DNA of 64,000 bases from Nematostella vectensis (GCF_932526225.1 NC_064048.1:3177597-3241596), one strand, 5' to 3'; shown: positions 12,587-24,529, numbered from the stretch's first letter. Numbers and translations are program-made. The notes: generated by a model not told the origin, from the sequence alone.

Positions 12587-12729
12587 CAAAGTGTGTGAGG
12601 ACTTTTTGTTGACACTGTCAACAAAATATCACAAATCAAAGTTGGAACTCTCATTTCTGGCGAAATTTGGACACGAAAAGTGCTATAAAAGCGATCTTCA
12701 GTCGAAAATCGACAATTCCTCACACACTT
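12587..12729. repeat. Short foldback element (MITE-like)
   Basis: AAAGTGTGTGAGGA at 12587-12600 is inverted exactly at 12716-12729. The length of about 143 bases fits a small non-autonomous inverted-repeat element. Confidence 0.6.
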
Positions 12730-12989
12730 TATGACATGGCATAATTATCTATCGGATACCGAAAATTTGAAGGCGACATCTTAAAACCCGTCGCGAGGTT
12801 ACGCCCGACAAGCTCGAGTTCTCGCCTTAAAAAGCTATTTACATGAATACAATACATTGTATCTGTGAATATTTATTATCAGTAACTGTGCTATGTACAG
12901 GTAGTTATATACATGTGACTGTATACCATGAGGAAATATATATGATGAGGAAACAAAGCTGCAGTACCAGTCTCTAAAATACTGTCGAA

Positions 12990-13560
12990 GGAGCTTTGCA
13001 CTGAAAACGTCGTGTCAATTGTTTTCAACAGCGTGATAGACATGTCCCATGTTCGTCGATAATGGAGGTCTGCATTGATCACATGGTGCGTGTCAATTGT
13101 TTTCAACAGCGTGATAGACATGTCCCATGTTCGTGGATAACCGAGGTCTGCATTGATCACATGGTGCGTGTCAATTGTTTTCAACAGCGTGATAGACATG
13201 TCCTATGTTCGTGGATAATCGAGGTCTGCATTGATCACATGGTGCGTGTCAATTGTTTTCAACCGCGTGATAGACATGTCCCATGTTCGTGGATAATCGA
13301 GGTCTGCATTGATCACATGGTGCGTGTCAATTGTTTTCAACAGCGTGATAGACATGTCCCATGTTCGTCGATAATGTAGGTCTGCATTGATCACGTGATG
13401 AGCACGTGGTGCGTGTCAATTGTTTTCAACCGCGTGATAGACATGTCCCATGTTCGTGGATAATCGGGGTCTGCATTGATCACGTGATGAGCACGTGGTG
13501 CTTGTCAATTGTTTTTAATAGCGTGATTGACATGTCCCATCTCTAGACTTGCAATCGATA
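12990..13560. repeat. 78-bp minisatellite, about seven units
   Basis: The motif GTGTCAATTGTTTTCAA recurs at 13012, 13090, 13168, 13246, 13324, 13413 and (as a variant) 13502. The first five spacings are 78 bases; the last two are 89 because of an 11-base insertion (GTGATGAGCAC). As 78 is a multiple of three, both strands stay open, but no coding role is likely. Its right end abuts the point where the GPCR frame at 13566 stops. Confidence 0.95.
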
Positions 13561-13565
13561 CTTCC

Positions 13566-13980
13566 TTATTTGAAAACCAAGAAAAAAGCACACTTATCGA
13601 TTTCTTTCGCTGTGATCCGACGATGACGTAATGGTCTATTTATAGCATGCCATCTTTCAAGGGCGATCAATACTAGTCCATTTATTGAACCAGCAGAGAC
13701 GCACATCCATAGGAAATCCATAGTGGCTTTGAAAGTACCTCTGTGTCTACCCAACAAAACCAAGGTATAGGTGGATATCGCTGTTGCTCCAATCATGGAG
13801 TCCGCTACTGCAACGCTTATAAGCAAGTAAGCACTGCGCTTGCGCAAGGGTTTATTGCTGGCGAATGTCATAAGGGTGAGGATGTTGGCCAAAAGTATAA
13901 TGACGCCCTCCGCGATCATGAACCAGTAGACTGGGCCGAGGTATGCTGTGTTCCACTTATTAGTAACCGTTATCTCAAAT
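13566..13980 (-). pseudogene. Rhodopsin-class GPCR, TM1-TM4 fragment
   Basis: A minus-strand exon starts at 13980 after a polypyrimidine tract and AG (acceptor), so an upstream exon is expected but was not found. The frame encodes TM1 (with LLANILTL), TM2 with an Asp in VAVADS, and TM3 ending in ERW (in place of DRY) followed by HAINRPLRHRR. It stops at 13566 just inside TM4, where the 78-bp minisatellite begins. TM5-TM7 are absent downstream. I read this as a receptor gene truncated by rearrangement at the minisatellite. An unseen splice to distant exons cannot be ruled out, but no good donor lies before the stop. Confidence 0.75.
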
Positions 13981-15029
13981 CTAAAAATAAAATGAAAAAA
14001 GTGGTTATAACTGTAAGAGTGCTGAATGTACTTTTTGTGATTTTCCGTGACACGGCTTTATTACAAATGTGGGCGCAATATTACAAATGTGTCATGACCC
14101 TATCACAAAGTAGAACATAGTAGAACATGTTAAACTATATTCGTTTTCATGTTTTGAAAGCCAAAACTTCTTTTTCACCTGTCTCTTGGCTATACGAAAT
14201 ACTGACATTGTTTTTTATATATAAATAGAAGAACTAAGCGGTTATGAACCTTCGTGCGGTGACACACTAGCCGGAAAATTTAAGAGCATAAAAATATATG
14301 GGAAATAGAACTATAAATAGAATATGGTATTCTAGAATATGGTATGCCTTTGTAGAGCATATCCTCACCTCAGAAAATACTTGAACAGTTGAAGATGAGA
14401 AATACTTTAGATCCGCCTGACATTTATTATATCTCAGATATAATTTTAATTTTTCGTCCTTTTGTTTTATGAAAATGGGGAGACTTTTTTGGCAGCTGAT
14501 ATTGCATCTTTCTATTTTGCATGTATGATAACACTTGACTTTTTTAATGGAACTTTTTAATTAAAAACAAGAAAGTTAAGAACACGCCCAAATCATTTCC
14601 TGTGACTTCCAGACATCCAAGGACCATAAAAAGATTTTTAATGATTGACATTTAAGATCGCGTTTTAACATGTTTGCATGAAATTTCCAAGGACCCGGTC
14701 TAAATAGCAAACAAATAAAAAGATTGTAGGTCTCCTAATCTTTGCTACCGTTTAGCAATTGTCTTCTAGCAAGTAATGTCCTGCATTTCCATTCACTTGA
14801 AATGCTAACAAATGCAGACCTTCAAAAAATAATCCATATGAAAGACACCGAGCTCCTAGCCAATATTCGGGATCTCCCTGTGGTAGAAATATATACTTAA
14901 TTATTATATACTGAATTATTTCCAAGGCCACTAACAAGCATGATGTATGGGGTCTCTCTGGTGTGTTTGGCTCTATTCTATTCTTTTTTTTGCAAGATAT
15001 GACTATATTTTGGTTCTCTAAGCTTGTTT
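13981..15029. other. Gene-poor spacer
   Basis: AT-rich DNA with no supported gene. Open frames on the minus strand (14752-15144) have no recognisable domain. Confidence 0.5.
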
Positions 15030-15225
15030 TCGTGAAGAACACCAAGGTAAAAACCGCTAATAGATACAAAAAGCCCAAATAGTTGTGTTCGTGAACCAGA
15101 AGAATGAATACAATACACCAAAAACTGAAATTCGGCTCTGCCAAATTTTCGTCTTTAATAAGACTTCTTCAGGGTCTGCCCACGAACAAGACAATTTGGG
15201 CTTTTTGTATTTAAGGTAAAAACTA
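15030..15225. repeat. Foldback element
   Basis: A block with TACAAAAAGCCCAAAT (about 15064-15080) and a TTCGTG-containing flank recurs inverted at about 15,180-15,215. Arms are about 55 bases and imperfect, and the loop is about 90 bases. MITE-like. Confidence 0.55.
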
Positions 15226-16634
15226 AAGTAAAAAAAATCATGTTTTGCTGTATCCAAGTGAAAAAATAAAAAGTAGCCAATTATTCGTGGTGAAATGGTT
15301 CATATGCTGAGAGTCTAGTTCGTATATACAACAGTCAGAACTTTTATTTGAGGCTAAGACTTTTAAGGCTGAAAAATGGATGTTCTTAATAAATTTCATT
15401 GTTATTGCAGCCTTAATATAAACAAAGGCTATTGTATATAAGATTATGGTATCAACAAAGCATCAAAAAGACGAATGATAAATAACAATAAGTATTTCAG
15501 ATTCTACATTCCTTATCACTCTGTTTTGCTGCTTTTTGAGCCTCGGAATATTCTAAAGTGTTATTAGAATTTAGTGAAATCTAAACGTTCTTATAAAAAG
15601 TCCTTATTAAACAAAAATAGTGAGCCTTTTATCCCTGAATAGTTTGACGTTTTTGTTTGTCTGAGCGGCGAAGTCAAGTGAAGAAGAAAAAAAAAACCGA
15701 CGAGCGATAAAATGGCCGTGATACCGCGTTTGATTCAAATCCCGACTTCAGCTTGTATAAAACCAACATAATAATATAACATATAATAATAACAACATCA
15801 AAGAAGTACAGTAATATCTCCCTCTTTATTTTCTCACTATTACAAAAGCTCAGATACTTGAGCTTGCTGGCTTTGATCATCACAAAAATGCATTCCCTCG
15901 CTACAAGGATAGTTTTATGAGATGTATTTTTCTAGGATTACTTCTCAATTCACCGGAATATTCACAAAAATCAATATTATACCTAATGTCTAACTTACAG
16001 ATTTCGTTTGACCATTAGGAAGATAATGAATATTGAGAAACCACGAAGAAGCAGCAAGTTAGAGCGAAAACGGTGTTTGAAGCACGAGGTTTTCCGCTCT
16101 TGATTTTGAATGAAGTCTCGTTTTCGAAATCTTGCAATCCTCGAAGTACTACATCCCCTTAATAAACAACTGCAACCGCAGCTGCCCGTATCCTTGATGC
16201 TAGAATGAAATTTTCGGTTTAGATTTGTGCAAATAGGATGTGTTTTTTTTCGGTCTCGAGTCAAAAAACAGCGGCAAACAACAAGATGTAAATGCCAAAG
16301 CGCGGGTGTAGGGTGAGTAAAAATGCTCACGCGCAGTGGTAGGGTGGTGGTTACTAAAAATAGCCGGATTCGGAATCGACATGGCGCGCGGGGTAATACC
16401 AGTGTCCCTCTCTTATCTTATGCTCTCTTGGTGCTTGTTTGGATTATTCTATGAAACGGTCTAATTTTTGTTATAATGAATGTGAATGGGTGATGAATAT
16501 TGTACTTGACTCTTCCATCTTAGAAAATTTGGCAGAGTCAACTACCAGTTTTTAGAGAACCATATTATACTCTGGTTAACAAACACGACTATTTCAGTAT
16601 TTTGGTTGATTCGTGATGATAGATATATGAATAT
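15226..16634. other. Gene-poor spacer
   Basis: No convincing exon, RNA gene or large repeat was seen. A minus-strand frame at 15995-16330 lacks any recognisable motif. Confidence 0.5.
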
Positions 16635-17015
16635 ATGGGTTTCTGGCGTAATCATCGATTATTCTATAGGAAAATTGTTGAGCTTTTCGTATGTAAAAAT
16701 ATCTTTGAGTCATATTTACTGCGATTAGTCAATTTAACACATATTTCTTGTATGATTTACTCGAACAGTCTCTTCTTTTGGTTTTGTTGTGGCTCTTGTT
16801 TCCTATCACATGGCTGCTAAGTCCTCCAAGTCACTCTATTGTTTGGATATATCCTATAACTGTGCGATTTTTTGTTATCTAAATATACGTGCTGGTGTAA
16901 TTATCGATAGCGATGTAGGAGCTTTTTGCGCGTAAAAATATCTGTATATCATTGGCACTGCGTTAGGACTTCTATTTTACACAATTTCTTTTACGATTTA
17001 CTCGAAATTGTTCCG
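16635..17015. repeat. Old, diverged tandem repeat of about 245 bp
   Basis: The stretch from about 16,640 to 16,775 (CGTAATCATCGAT, GTAAAAATATCTTTGAGTCAT, GATTTACTCGAA) recurs with many changes at about 16,892-17,010. The two units are diverged and noncoding. Confidence 0.55.
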
Positions 17016-18516
17016 TTAACGGTATCAGTGGTTATCGAGTGTATATTAAACCTGGCTGACAGGACAATTTGGAAAATGACAATTTGCTGCAAGGTTGTTA
17101 TCTAATACAATCTGCTATGGATTGTCATCTAAAGGTAAAAGCCAACTGGATTTGTTTTCCAAATAAACTTCTTTATAGTAAGCGTTGCTTGAAGCAATCA
17201 TATTGCTGAATAATTGAATTATATAGTATGCCCAAGGGACAACTGCCTTTAAATTATCTTTACTTACAAATTTGATATTTGATGACAACACAAGGGACGG
17301 TATGAATAAATATTCAATGGGCGCCTTTTTCCAACTAGTCTCTCCTGAGAACTGCCAGCAGGGGTTGCTTAACAAAGAGTACGTACAAAAGCGATGAAAA
17401 GCTTGTTTCTCAATGTAAATATATGTCTGCTTTTATAACTTTCTGATTGTTTAATATTTCAATAGGCAAACGAATAGCCGGCATTTGACATAATGTCAGA
17501 TACAGAAAAAATACAGAAAAAACAATAAGCGTTTATTTGGTTGGATAGGCTGCAATATCGTGCTGGCAAATCGTTTGATCATTAGAAATGGGAGAAGCAA
17601 TCGTCTTACAAATTCCACCTGCTTTATACCTTGTCTGCTTTCTCTGTTCCGAAAAGGAGACGCGCTGCAACGTGACCATAAGGCATGTGTTTACCGAGCA
17701 ACGGGAGCAATAAAAAAGTCATACGCGGAATAAAAAAAACGTGAGGGAGGGACGTTTCGGTTTCCCTTATTTTCCTATTGTTTCATTCACATAATAAATA
17801 ATAAATAAAAATACAAACAATGTTTTCTATATTCTTGTTCTTTAAAAGTGCCGAGAACTTTTCATATTTAGAGGTTGAAGAACGAGTTAGTACGTTAAAA
17901 GCCACATCTTTCTTGGCTCGGGGATGACTATTGAATTTCGTTTGAATTTTCGTCGATATGTCAAACCTATGTGTTCTCTATTTCAACATGGTTGATAGAA
18001 AAGTCTGATTAGAAAAGTAAGAAAAAAATAACCTACGTACCATGCGCTAGCCAATTGCAGACACCAGCGTTACAAACACGTACCAAAAGAAATTATTCAT
18101 AGCCGTTGTAAGAAAATGTAGTTATATCGGTTAATGTGCAACTTTTTATATCTTTATAACTTTTTTTATATTTTTTTGTTTTTATATCCATTGTTTTACT
18201 TGCGGTTTTCAATACTTTGCGAACTTTTCTACTTGGCTTTCGTCATTCAAAATCTTCCAAGCGTTTTCATTGTTCAGTATAATAATGGCTTTCAATCATG
18301 TAACCTATCAAAAATCACCAAATGAAATTCTGTTAGTTTGCGACCGAAGCGATTGTTGGAAATTATCGACGAGAGTTTGCAGAATATCCCAAATCGCAGT
18401 AACACTTGACCTTTTCACTTTTATTTTAAATTGCTTATTTTACAGTCGAAAATACACAAACATGCAAAAGTCTTGTTCTTTCCACTTTTAAAACCATTGT
18501 TAAAATTCTCTTTCAG
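17016..18516. other. Spacer upstream of the Patched-related gene
   Basis: AT-rich, with no supported gene. It presumably held the promoter and 5' exon(s) of the downstream gene, since the first recognisable coding exon begins after a TTTCAG acceptor at 18511-18516. Confidence 0.5.
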
Positions 18517-19195
18517 GACTTCCAATATGACAAAGTGTATCACAGCTCTTCCCCATTTCTTTGAAAGAGCCTTCGGTACTCTTGGCAGCGGTGTCGCTCG
18601 TCACCCTTGGCTTACAATTGCCTTCTGCACTATAATTATCGGCGCGTGCGCATCTGGTTTTGCGTTCTTTCGGTCGGAATCCCGTGTAGAAAAGCTCTAC
18701 ATCCCGCAAGACAGCCAAGCACTCCTCGATATATCCCGCGGGAACCAATACTTTAAACTACAAGAAAGAAAAGAAACTTTTCTTTTAACTGCCAAAACCG
18801 GTAGTGATCTGCTAACAAAGTCGTGCTTTCTTGAAATTCTAAGGATCCACACGGAAGTTACGTCACTCGATAAATACAGCAAGTACTGTTTAAAGGACGT
18901 CGAGTGGGATAAGTCAACCGATACTCTTATAAGAGCAGGCGTTATGCAGCTTTCTTATCCAATGAATGCAGAAGACAAAAATTACGAAGAAATAAAAGCA
19001 TGGGAGAAAAGTTTGATTGAGAGGATCGAAAAATTGTACAGCGGTCTTTCGCGCGTTTCTGTTCAGATATCTACCGGTCGGAGCCTAAGCGATGCGATTT
19101 CAGAGAGCAGCGGCTCTGATATTTCATTGATTTCGATCACGATGGCTTTGATGTGCACCTTTGCATGTATACTTTTCGGGAAATTTCGAAACCCG

Positions 19196-19203
19196 CTCGC
19201 TCG
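19196..19203 (+). other. 4-bp tandem duplication causing a frameshift
   Basis: CTCGCTCG inside the sterol-sensing domain. The frame before it gives GKFRNPL and the frame after gives LVGHSLLANAG, both expected in one Patched protein. Removing one CTCG would reconnect them, so this is a simple slippage duplication. Confidence 0.85.
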
Positions 19204-20759
19204 TAGGACACTCGTTGCTCGCAAATGCCGGCATCCTCACCGTCGGCTTCGGGATTGTTTTGTGTCTTGGACTTGGCCTTCTTGTCGGTGTACCTTTCAT
19301 AAGTATTGTCGGGGTATTACCATTTCTGGTCATAGGTATAGGAGTAGACGATATGTTTATCATAATAGACGAGCTAGATCGAGTAGACCCTCAACTCAGT
19401 GTCGTCGACATTGTCAAAACTGTGATGTCCAAATCAGGAGCCACTATCACCATGACAACTATCACAGATCTTGTAGCATTCGCCGTAAGCACTTCGACCG
19501 AGTTCAACGCTGTCAAATATTTCTGTATCTACGCTGCTCTGACGATAACATTCTCCTATATTATGATGATCACATTTTTTGTCGCCTTTCTCAGTTTCGA
19601 TGTGCGGAGGATAAAATCAAATAGACGTGACTGCCTACCATTCTGCCTCACACCACCCCCCAAAGGAAAAAATATGCCATGGGCCCATCCCCAGGATTCG
19701 CTTTCAAATACAGCAATGGCGGCATACACGAGGGTACTTATGACTTCGCCTGCACGTGTACCAGTTGTTATAGGTTCCATAGGGCTTCTTCTAACAAGTA
19801 TATTCGGTGCTCTAGAGATCGGAGAAAGCTTCAATAGAAATATGGACTTTATCAACTTACAAGAACAGCACTTCGTGCAAAGCTTTCAGATGAGCATGAT
19901 AATAAGTGATAATCTCAGCTACCACGACCCAGAAATCCAGAGAAAGATTTCAAACCTTCCTGTTATCGCGAAGGCCAATCCATTTCTAGCGAAGAATGTT
20001 CATAACAAAGTGCGATTATATATTCATATCAAATATCTAAAGATATCGTAGCATTGTCATGGACAATATCCAATTCCATGTGTCCATCAAACCCTCACCA
20101 TAATCTTATGTACATTCTCGAATCACGTATATAACGGCGGGAAAACGCCGCATTATTGTTATGGTGAGAGTGCATTACTATTTGCTATTTGCTATTTGAT
20201 CTATTATTTTCTGGTGTAATCCTCCGTTACGCCTATCACAATCCCTTCCCCGATTTTTTGTAAGTTCCCCATAAAGGTAAACAAGATTTGTGTTGATACA
20301 TCCTTCCAACTTTCGCAATTACTTCATTTCTCCGAATGTTCAAAAGATTGCAGTAGCACCAAGCCGAGCGAATCCCCTCCTAAATTTAGATAGATCAGAT
20401 AACTTATAATTGTAAAGCCATGCGTCTCGCGCTATTGTCCTAATCTCTATATTGGATTATTTTAACGAAAGAGAGCGCATGTTAGATAGAGTTTATTGAT
20501 AAGCTGATAAATAGTATTGTGATATTGTTTCCAGGCATTCATCTACCTAGAGCAGTACGTGGTCATACAAAGTGAAGTGATCCGTAATTTGGCCATCGCA
20601 GGCGGAACCGTTTTTGTGATCACGTGGCTTTTCCTGTTGAGCTTAACAGCAAGCATCATCATCTTCTTCAGCTTTGGAGCACTGTTTTTTGAGCTTTTTG
20701 CCATAATGTGGCTATGGGGCGTTACACTGAACAGGTAAGTTGTTGTATACACTGAGTAA

Positions 20760-21620
20760 GGTAAGATATGGTAAGTTGTGTAGTGGTGTGACGAGGGGCG
20801 GTGTGACGAGGTGTGGTGTGACGAGGGAAGGTGTGAGAAGGTGTGGTGTGGTGAGGTGTGGTGTGACGAGGTGTGGTGTGGTGTGACGAGGTGTGGTGTG
20901 ACGAGGTGTGGTGTGACGAGGTGTGGTATGACGAGGTGTGGTGAGGTGTGGTGTGACGAGGTGTGGTGTGACGAGGTGAGGTGTGGTGTGACGAGGTGTG
21001 GTGTGGTGTGACGAGGTGTGGTGTGACGAGGTGTGGTGTGACGAGGTGTGGTATGACGAGGTGTGGTGAGGTGTGGTGTGACGAGGTGTTGTGTGGTGAG
21101 GTGTGGTATGACGAGGTGTGGTGAGGTGTGGTATGACGAGGTGTGGTGTTGTGTGGTGAGGTGTGGTATGACGAGGTGTGGTGAGGTGTGGTATGACGAG
21201 GTGTGGTGAGGTGTGGTGTGACGAGGTGTGGTGTGACGAGGTGTGGGGTGGTGAGGTGTAGTGTGAGGGGGTGTGGTCTGGAGGAGGTGTGGTATGACGA
21301 GGCGTGGTCTGGTGAGGTGTGGTGTGGTGTGGTGTGACGAGGTGTGGTGTGACGAGGTGTTGTGTGGTGAGGTGTAGTGTGAGGGGGTGTGGTCTGGAGG
21401 AGGTGTGGTATGACGAGGCGTGGTCTGGTGAGGTGTGGTGTGGTGTGGTGTGACGAGGTGTGGTGTGAGGAGGTGTGGTGTGACGAGGTGTGGTGTGGTG
21501 AGGTGTTGTGTGACGAGGTGTGGTCTGGTGAGGTGTGGTGTGGTGTGGTGTGAGGAGGTGTGGTATGACGAGGCGTGGTTCTGGTAGGTGAGGTGGGGTG
21601 ATTGTGGTCTGGTGGCATGG
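20760..21620. repeat. GT-rich minisatellite (GTGTGACGAGGTGTG type)
   Basis: About 860 bases of short irregular units such as GTGTGACGAG and GTGTGGTGAG, with longer-period higher-order duplication: the block at about 21,245-21,335 recurs at about 21,370-21,450. It lies in the intron between the second and third recognisable Patched exons. The strand is strongly purine/GT-biased. The His/Thr/Pro-rich minus-strand frame across it is an artefact. Confidence 0.95.
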
Positions 21621-22470
21621 GGTGTGATTGGGTCAGCTCAGGTCATTAAGTTTATGCGAGTCGAGCTGAAGTTTAGTATGTTGGGTAAAATGTGTTGAAG
21701 TCCAGTGCGGCTAGCCTCTGGTATTTGCTGAGATGAGGGTTTTTTTTTTGTATCCCGTGATGAGCTATAGACCACCTCTTTTAACTCAACATATTTATTA
21801 GGGATTTCACCGAAACTTACTCTGTGTGAAGCCATGTGCCTGAACAACAAAACATTACAGTAGAAGAGGGGGGGGGGGGTAGGTGCTTAACAAATTATGT
21901 TCTGGGGGCTCTGTGGTGGGCCATAACGAGGCTCTGCAGGCATCTCCTAAAGAAAAAAGTCGACATTCGACTTAACTATTTTTACCAAATGTAAACTTTA
22001 CTAGTGTCTCTATGATTAACCTCGTCATGGCGATCGAATTATCCGTCGACTACAGTGCTCACATTGCGCATGCGTTTGTGACCACCGCATGCGAGACCAG
22101 AAGACCGTGTTATACATGCCATGAAAACTACGGGTGCAAACGTACTCATGGGAGGTACATCCTCATTTATATGTACTTTTGGCCATAAGGGAAGTTAAAT
22201 CATTATTTACAGAATACCTTGTGTGGTGTAGTTTTTATCAAGACTTCTCCTGAATCAAACCTCAGGGAGAACAAATGATATTAACCCCGTTTGACAGAGC
22301 CAGATGTTCCTTAAGATGTTCCTCGCCATCGCCTCGGTCTGCTTCATGGCCTCTGCATCGTCCTCGTCTTTCTATCTCTTCTCTACAGATGGCCTCCGAT
22401 TAAGACAGAGGTACAGACAGAAGTACATAAGTTTGCTTATGTAGGTTTAACATACAAAAATGAGTGTGCG

Positions 22471-23065
22471 CGCGCCTATGTCGTTATGTCGCTAGTGTGG
22501 ACCAGGCATTAGAGTGTCCGTCAGTTCTTTGAATGAAAAATACATCACAACATACCCACCTATCAAACCGTGTTCGGTTTCAAGTTTTTTTCCATTTCTT
22601 TGTTCCGATGCAAAGTAAGAAGATTGAATAATTTCCAGGTAGCACGAGACCAAAGGTCTGAAATATGGCCTACTCAAAACTCTCAAAACCCAAACAAGGT
22701 CTTATTTTTTAATTTCTAGCCAAGCATTTTCGCGGCGAAATTCTGTAGGAATAGGTATCATAACTTACGCACTTTTTGGGGTTTGAAAAAAAATTGTTTC
22801 ATCAAGGGTCGGTGTTTTAGGAAGAAATGAATTCCGACCAGTCTTCTCAATCCCCACAACAACTTCTGATGGCAAAGTTTCTCCCTTATTTTTCTCGTCA
22901 CAATGCATCGATCTATTCTCAGGTCAGTGCGGGCTGTGAAGTCGTACCTCCCAGCAGTAATGGTAAGGCTGATAAGCACCTAGAGATGGGATCATGTGAT
23001 GGCATCGCGAATGACGCATATTCCCCACAAGGGCACGGAAGCAAAAGTGGAGGCCAACCAGAGTG
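22471..23065. other. Spacer with no supported gene
   Basis: Open frames exist on both strands (22827-23072 +, 22758-22979 -) but neither shows a clear family. The minus-strand reading has stretches reminiscent of a decayed membrane protein, interrupted by stops. Confidence 0.4.
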
Positions 23066-23362
23066 CAGTTAAACACGAGCGCGCGCTATAAAAGCTCCAC
23101 CCTTTTTTGCAAGTTCTCGCGCAAGTCGTCGTCATTCAGCTAGACTTCATTGAGTGCAGACCTCTGAAACTGCCAGAAAAAGCATAGCAAAAAGTAAGGC
23201 CAATGAATAGACTGTTATTACTTTAAAGGTGTGTTTTCGGCCAATCTTGAGCTCTATTATAGCTTTCTGGCCTCTCTCTACGGAGCTCTGCACTCAGTGA
23301 ACTCAAATGACGAATGACAGCTTGCCTAAGGCAAGTCCCTTTTATAGCGCGCTCGTGTTTAA
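23066..23362. repeat. Foldback element with inward-facing TATA boxes
   Basis: TTAAACACGAGCGCGC followed by TATAAAAG (23068-23093) recurs inverted at 23338-23362. Weaker inverted similarity continues about 80 bases further into both arms, including the GAGTGCAG block. In each arm a TATAAAAG points to the centre. The left arm is followed by a donor-like AAAAAGTAAGG at about 23,190. It could be an inverted duplication of a TATA promoter with its first exon, or a MITE with promoter-like ends. Confidence 0.65.
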
Positions 23363-24204
23363 GGATCCTTCCACATCTGCCCTTGTTTGAGTGACAGGGC
23401 CAGCCTCAAGAAGGTAGGTACCTTCTAGGGATGTTTTACCGGGGCATCGGACAATTTCTTTATCTGAACCCACCACTTATTGTTAGGTCCGTTGAAAATT
23501 TGTTACATTAAGATTAATTGCTTTATTACATAAAGCGTTGATTTGTTGTTACATTAAGCGTCAGTGTTACATTAAGCGGCGATTTTTGTTACATTAAGCT
23601 GCGAATTCTAACACCACGTCAGGAGAACATGCCGTTTTGCCGTTTGGGGTATTTTATTTAAAATTGGCGAAAATGGAGTGACATTAGCTCTATTTTAGCC
23701 GAAATCAAGGGATTTTTCTGTTGTACTATAAGTAACGAATTTGAAATTTACAATATTAGACAATTTCTGCAATCACAGCCTTTGTGTAGACGTACAGATA
23801 TTACACAATTTGAGCGTTGGATCCTTTTCAACATAATGGATTTCGTTACTTTTTCACATGTCCGTAACTTACTCCTTTGAGAGCCCTTCAGTTATTTCAA
23901 TTTCCTCTACTTTTACAAAAATTTGATATTCGACCCTTACCATTCATAACAAAATGGCCATACTCGATCCTTCAACAATTCAGTTCCTAAAGATACAGTA
24001 AAAATAAAACTAAAGCACGATTAAGTAAAGATACTCCCGCATTTCAAGGACACTAAACACATTTTGTGTTCCTAAGGCTTTTCTTGGCGGGAGTCCTAAA
24101 TTTTTAGGAGACTATGGATTTTTTTGGGCCTTTTTACATGTAAAAAGGAGCGAAACAACAATTGTCTATAAAAGAGTAAAAATACCCTTTAGTTCCAGGG
24201 AAGG
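23363..24204. other. Spacer containing a TTACATTAAGC motif cluster
   Basis: No gene seen. Between about 23,500 and 23,605 the motif TTACATTAAGC or close variants recurs about five times at irregular spacing. The rest is AT-rich. Confidence 0.5.
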
Positions 24205-24510
24205 TATAAATTTATAAAATCCCAAACAGTCCCGGAGTTCAAATAGGGATGTATAAATTTATACAGTCCCGGAGTTCAAATAGGAATGTATAAATTTATA
24301 CAGTCCCGGAGTTCAAAAAGGAATGCATAAATTTATACAGTCCCGGAGTTCAAAAAGGAATGTATAACTTTATACAGTCCCCGAGTTAAAAAAGGAATGT
24401 ATAAATTTATACAGTTCCCGAGTTCAAAAAGGAATGTATAAATTTATATAGTCCCGGAGTTCAAAAAGGAATGTATAGATTTATACATTCCTATTTGAAC
24501 TCCTAAAATG
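24205..24510. repeat. 37-bp minisatellite ending in a palindrome
   Basis: Units of the form TATAAATTTATACAGTCCCG plus GAGTTCAAAAAGGAATG repeat about seven times. The last part (about 24,452-24,506) is an inverted pair, so the array ends in a hairpin. The left boundary of the large tandem duplication falls inside this array at about 24,366; the second copy at 37,061 starts within a unit and keeps only about three. Confidence 0.95.
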
Positions 24511-24529
24511 AATCTAAATTCTGACAATA

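Larger units (their letters stand above)
18517..22470 (+). pseudogene. Patched-related sterol-sensing-domain gene, broken
   Basis: Patched-family proteins are RND-type membrane transporters or receptors for lipids with two sets of six membrane segments. Recognisable exons: 18517 to about 20018 (ATG at 18527), 20535-20734, 22005 to about 22155, and 22298 to about 22470. The first has TM1, extracellular loop 1 and the sterol-sensing domain with GIGVDDMFIII. The second has the TM7-TM9 region (LNSV junction, phase 2, GTAAGT donor). The third has SVDYSAHIAHAF. The last has the C-terminal KMFL and HGLC motifs. Breaks: a tandem CTCG duplication at 19196-19203 shifts frame in the SSD, another frameshift lies at about 22,100-22,103 and a third near 22,336. 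Most of extracellular loop 2 is missing between 20,018 and 20,535. Several independent lesions argue for a pseudogene rather than sequencing error. Confidence 0.85.

Noticed and set aside
12891..13394. Repetitive open frames on both strands
   Set aside because: Produced by the 78-bp minisatellite (26 codons per unit).
20722..21618. 298-codon His/Thr/Pro-rich minus-strand frame
   Set aside because: It lies entirely in the GT-rich minisatellite; the composition is that of the repeat and it lies inside an intron.
22758..23072. Possible membrane-protein remnant on the minus strand
   Set aside because: Some hydrophobic stretches look receptor-like, but stops interrupt them and no conserved motif could be found.
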